This document shows positions 59,676 through 64,000 of a DNA stretch of 64,000 nucleotides, piece after piece; position 1 is the first letter of the stretch; each line of letters begins with the position of its first letter. The stretch is from Epiperipatus broadwayi (taxonomy: Eukaryota; Onychophora; Udeonychophora; Euonychophora; Peripatidae). The stretch is taken from assembly GCA_028023455.1 (NCBI GenBank), contig JAQFVV010012498.1, forward strand, positions 2,048,001 through 2,112,000, in the 5' to 3' direction. The translations under genes and the position numbers were made by a program. The notes below the pieces were generated by a model. The model did not search any database and had not been told where the DNA came from. It was given only the letters and a program-made list of their open reading frames with translations.

Positions 59676-61864
59676 GAGGGGTTGGCAACATCAGGCCCAC
59701 AGGTCACATCCAGCCCATGAGAAATTTTTAGTCCAGATCTCCAGCTTAACAACTGAATACCAATTATCTAGAGATAAGATAATTAGTAGCCAATGGTTAG
59801 ATATCAGTATAACAGCAAATATTTAATACAAATTTATTTACAATTATTAAATCTTGTCACACTACTGTATCTGAAGGTCGACTTGTTTTCATTTCTTCTT
59901 ATTTCTTCATACTTATTTTTTTCTCTTTTCTTTCCAGGAGTTCTTTTTTTCTGTGCAAGAAACAAACCTATGATGCTAAGAAAAGAAAGGTAAATCTTTA
60001 ATGCTGAAATTTTAACAAAGGTTGATCATTTAGCTATTTTTTTTATTGATTGCTTTAGGAAATGTATTTGTTTGATTTGTCAAGATATCATTACCATGAA
60101 GTAAGTTTCAAATATTAAATGACACTATGAAATTTGTTATAATTGTTACAACAATTTCACTAGAAAAACATGAGAAGATGAAATTTCATGGTTGAGAAAT
60201 AATTTAACAAAGCAGTCCATTCTTTTTCACAAGAAATTGCAGAAAAGATGAAATATTTTCCTGATGGAGAATTCTTCAAAGAATGAAGGTTGAAGGTAGT
60301 GGGTGTTATTTGTTCCAGAAAAAAGAAATTATTTTCTGCAACAAGCTTATTAACAAGAACTGTAACAAGATGTATTGAAGAACTGGTGAGACATGTTAAA
60401 AGTGTCTTAAAGGGCATTTTAACAAATCTGGAGTATTATTCCATTGCTATTAATGAAACTACAGATATGACACATACTTGCAAATTTAAATATTTATGAG
60501 GGATGTAACACCAACATTTGATATTGTGAAAGAATTTGTATAATTGATTCCTATGAAGGATGCTAGCACTGGAGAAGAGAGGCATTATAAAATCTATTTC
60601 TGAAATAAATATTAATTTATCAAAGCTTATTGGAGTAATCACAGATGGAGCACCAGTGATAAATGGAAAGAAAAAGAGGTTTGTTTATTGCTTCAAGAAC
60701 ACATTAGTATTGATCACAATCAAACTTCACTGCATTATTTGTTAGAATGCATTATGTGCAAAGTCACTGAATTTTAAAAATATCATGGCTGTGATGATAA
60801 AAAAAGTGAATTTTATACTTTCAAGAGAACTAAATCACCATCAGTTTTAAGAATTTCTAAAACAAACTGAAGTAGAGTATGATAATCTTATATATTTTTC
60901 AAATGTTTGATGGTTTAGTTGAGAAAAATGCTAAAACAAATATATGCATTGAGAGAAAAGATTGTTATATTTTTAGAGAGTGAAGACCAAGATAATTTTT
61001 GCTTTTAGATCCACAGTAGTTTATCAAGTTAGCATTTATTGTAAACATCATAATTTACCTGAACAATGTTGGTCAAATTACTGCTTTTGAAAGAAAACAT
61101 TGACCATGTGAATCACAATTTCAAAAAGGCAACTACTCCCATTTTCAAAATTCCCAAAATCACAAGAAAGGTATAATACTAGACCTTTTTGTGAGCTCTA
61201 TTCAGGATTTGGTAAGCAAATTTTTTTTGTGGACTTCAGGCAATATACAAACCAATTTATATTGTTTGGTTCTCTTTATAAAGTTGATGTGAAATAAATG
61301 GCAAAAAAATATCAGTTGGAGTTAATCAACTTGCAATATGACAAATTTTTGAAATCAAAATTTCACTTTGAGTTCACTGGTAACCTTTACAAGAAAGATG
61401 TATTGCCAAGTGGAAATGGTATCATTATTTGCAAGTACATATGCTTGTGAACAACTTTTTTCAAAAATGAAATAGTCTAAAAATCATTTAAGAACAAGGT
61501 TGTGTGATGACCACCTGAATAATATTTTGCTTCTGGCATCAACAAACATTTCTCCTGATATGGAGAAATTAACAAGCAATTAAGTGTTATATTAATTATT
61601 TTGCCATTTCTATTTGTATATTGTTTATAAAAGGAATTAGCATTTTTTTTGTTGTGTTTGCAGTAATTGTTTTACTGTTACACCTACAGTAAAATAAGTA
61701 ACTTTTTAAAAATAAAATTACATTGATTTCCTTGTTTTTTTAAACAACCAGATCAAGATAGCTTTCTAGACAGAGCGGTCTAAGGTCAAGACGATTTATT
61801 TGCAGTACATTTGATATTATAACCTAGCTTCTGCTTTCCCTCTCCAAAAGGTTTCCAACCCCTG
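59676..61864 (+). pseudogene. second dead hAT transposon (GTF2IRD2/ZBED type) with both ends
   Basis: The left end 'gaggggttggcaac' and the right end '…gtttccaacccctg' are inverted complements over about 14 bases, as in hAT elements. Transposase relics in several frames are GVICSRKKKLFSATSLLTRT (about 60300), EYYSIAINETTDMTHTCKF (about 60430, the region of the first catalytic acid), LIGVITDGAPVINGKKKRF (about 60620), a VNFILSRELNHHQF-like segment (about 60810) and TYACEQLFSKMK (about 61440, C-terminal dimerisation motif). Stops and frameshifts are frequent, so it is inactive. It is related to but distinct from the element at 24400-26655. A clear 8-bp target duplication was not found. Confidence 0.8.
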
Positions 61865-62387
61865 CTAATCAATTAGACTTTTTTTGTCAAATGCAACAGT
61901 CAGTACAAATTTTATATATATGAGGTCCGTCTGATTTCCTTCCCCCCCTTTTTAAGGACAAAGTTAAGGAGTGGTTTTTAAAGACAGAGATTATCACACT
62001 CGAATGATTTATGAGGTTATTTATGCAATGATTTGTTGTTCAGTTCTGTAATTTTCGATATAATAAAAATATAACACATCATTTTATTCATCAACAAATG
62101 CATTGTAAATGATTTTATTTTGTAAATTTCTATTTCAAGAAGCTGTTAATGCTTTTATTTCAATGATCCACAATATACTCTTACTCTATTTAATTAAAAA
62201 TAACTGATTTTTTTTTAAATTACTGCATTAAATATTTAGATATCATTCTGAACAGCAGACACAATTAGTAAAAATACAAAACTGTCTTTCCGAATACAAT
62301 ATTTAAAAATTGAACTGATAAAAAATGTTAAATTTGTTTTTTTATGTTTTATTTTATATTTCTAAACATTAATTTTAAGATAATTGA
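61865..62387. other. AT-rich noncoding DNA
   Basis: Nothing recognised. Confidence 0.5.
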
Positions 62388-62690
62388 TAAGTAAGACAAT
62401 TTTTATTAATGGCTTTCAATCATTTTTAAATAAAATATTTATTGAATAATGATAAAGGTTTAGATTTCTCCATTGCTAAAACAGTTATATGTATGTATAT
62501 ATATATATTATTGTGACAATTTATTTTGCATAGAATTTAAATATAAGTAAGACAATTTTTATTAATGGCTTTCAATCATTTTTAAATAAAATATTTATTG
62601 AATAATGATAAAGGTTTAGATTTCTCCATTGCTAAAACAGTTATATGTATGTATATATATATTGTGACAATTTATTTTGCATAGAATATA
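62388..62690. repeat. tandem duplication of about 155 bp
   Basis: Two nearly identical units run from 'ataagtaagacaatttttat' through 'ggctttcaatcatttttaaa' and 'gatttctccattgctaaaac' to 'gtgacaatttattttgcata'. The main difference is the length of the (TA)n run. This is a recent duplication. Confidence 0.9.
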
Positions 62691-63004
62691 AATACAATCT
62701 GGCATCTAAATTTTTTTTTAAAAAATTATATTACTAAAAGGTTAGCTAGTACTGTCTTTGTTTACTTAATTGATTGATTTAATTGCTCTATTTTATGTAT
62801 TTAAAGCTATATAGCTGCATTTTATTTATTTAAGTATACGTCAATAGCAAAGCTGCTATATAAACAAATATTGACTTTGAAAAATTAAGCCTAACTTCCA
62901 TAAATTTATCTGTTGAAAATATTTTTTTTTCTTTTTATTAATGTTCGAAGTTAGATAATTTTTTTTTATTAACAAATAATTGCATTTTTTGGGGGGGGGG
63001 GAAC
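62691..63004. other. AT-rich noncoding DNA
   Basis: A run of ten to eleven G (62991-63001) directly precedes the RTE 3' fragment. Nothing else is recognised. Confidence 0.5.
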
Positions 63005-63165
63005 TTTTATCTAGAAAGAACCACACATGAGATGGATGGATGAAATGAAAGTTTTTTGGTATGTTTGTAAAGAAGAAAGATTAAAAAAAAACTGGATTAA
63101 ACTTAAAGAGATCTTTATTCTGCAGTGGATCAATAATGATTGAAAATAATGATGATATATAAAGA
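63005..63165 (+). mobile_element. RTE-type LINE, 3' end only
   Basis: 'acacatgagatggatggatg' then 'ctggattaaacttaaagaga' and 'tttattctgcagtggat', ending in 'aatgatgatat', match the last 120 bases of the RTE element at 55510-55640. It is a severely 5'-truncated insertion, as RTE elements often are. Confidence 0.8.
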
Positions 63166-63828
63166 ATAGTATAAATACAATAAAATACATTTTTTTTAAA
63201 AACAAGTATACTAAAAAGTTACATCTGAAGGACTTCATAGAAATAGTACAAAAATAACATATATAGAAATGTCTTATACAAAGTATAACAAAAAACAAAC
63301 TTGTTTTAGTTATTTGGAATAATTAAAAAAATGCAAAACTAATTAGAATATATATATATATTGATCCAAATGTTTTCACAGGTTACAGATATAAAAAATA
63401 TAATTTTGGGTGCGTCTATGTATGAATTTTATTATATAACCCATCAAATGGGTGATGAATAGAATATTATAAAAATAGTTGTAGAGGCACTGTAATTATT
63501 GATTTATAACATCGTTAAAGCAGGGATATAAAAGTGAAAAAAAAAAAAAAAGATAGTCGGAAAGTATTTAGATTAACGTTTTTTAAAAAAATTCTTCTAA
63601 ATAGAAAGAAAATTGCATGCGCCATCATATTTGTTGTTACAATTTGGTCATTTGTCTATAATAATAAAATCTCAGATTACTAAATGTTAAAATTTATATA
63701 AAAATCAAAAAGAAATTATACTACTTATTTAGAAAAAAAACGTCTAAAACTATTATTAATAAATCACTAATTATAAAAGACATTAAAAAATGAAAATGAT
63801 TCCTCATGAAAAATTTTGTGTTTATTAC
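63166..63828. other. AT-rich noncoding DNA
   Basis: An A15 run lies near 63540. Nothing else is recognised. Confidence 0.5.

Positions 63829-64000
<172 letters not shown>

Overview
The window is AT-rich, repeat-dense animal DNA with no host gene that I can recognise. It has long di- and trinucleotide microsatellites, several retrotransposon classes (APE-type LINE, RTE/'craniofacial development protein 2-like' LINE, Penelope-like element), hAT and mariner-type DNA transposon remnants, MITE-like elements, tRNA-derived SINEs and foldback hairpins. There are no operons or bacterial signals. This mix, especially the RTE remnants, the GTF2IRD2-type hAT remnants and a decayed C2H2 zinc finger, fits a lophotrochozoan and most plausibly a cephalopod mollusc. 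That assignment is inference, because no diagnostic host gene is present.

Layout. 1-12.4 kb is decayed AT-rich DNA with a mariner-type remnant (1.87-2.71 kb), a trinucleotide array (8.5-8.8 kb) and copies of dispersed repeat families here called A (8.9-9.5 kb) and B (7.1 kb). 12.57-19.27 kb is a composite: a microsatellite, a TIR element of about 860 bp, a (TAG)n array, then a young LINE with ORF1 (one in-frame TGA), an endonuclease and a reverse transcriptase (one frame change between them), a 3' UTR hairpin and a long (AAT)n tail. 21.8-23.2 kb is a cluster of family A copies in both orientations. 24.4-26.65 kb is a dead hAT. 28.66-32.13 kb is a large head-to-head palindrome of two 5'-truncated Penelope-like copies that share inactivating mutations. 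33.1-34.05 kb is a second copy of the TIR element. 35.5 and 42.5 kb hold two short tRNA-derived SINEs with clear target-site duplications. 36.3, 38.0 and 52.5 kb hold three unrelated foldback hairpins. 39.1-40.3 kb holds a zinc-finger relic and an RTE endonuclease relic. 43.0-43.7 kb is a mariner-type deletion derivative with both TIRs. 48.0-49.3 kb is a less AT-rich block with a 19-bp minisatellite. 52.6-57.1 kb holds two tail-to-tail RTE remnants. 59.7-61.9 kb is a second dead hAT with recognisable ends. The window ends inside a (TC)n/(CTAT)n microsatellite.

How the parts relate. Nothing here forms a cellular pathway. The coding sequence is transposon-derived, and nearly all of it is inactivated. 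The LINE at 13.8-19.3 kb is the only near-intact unit. The most informative structures are the Penelope palindrome, the TIR elements with mirrored flanks, the tRNA SINEs with extended acceptor stems, and the RTE copies that share a changed catalytic motif.
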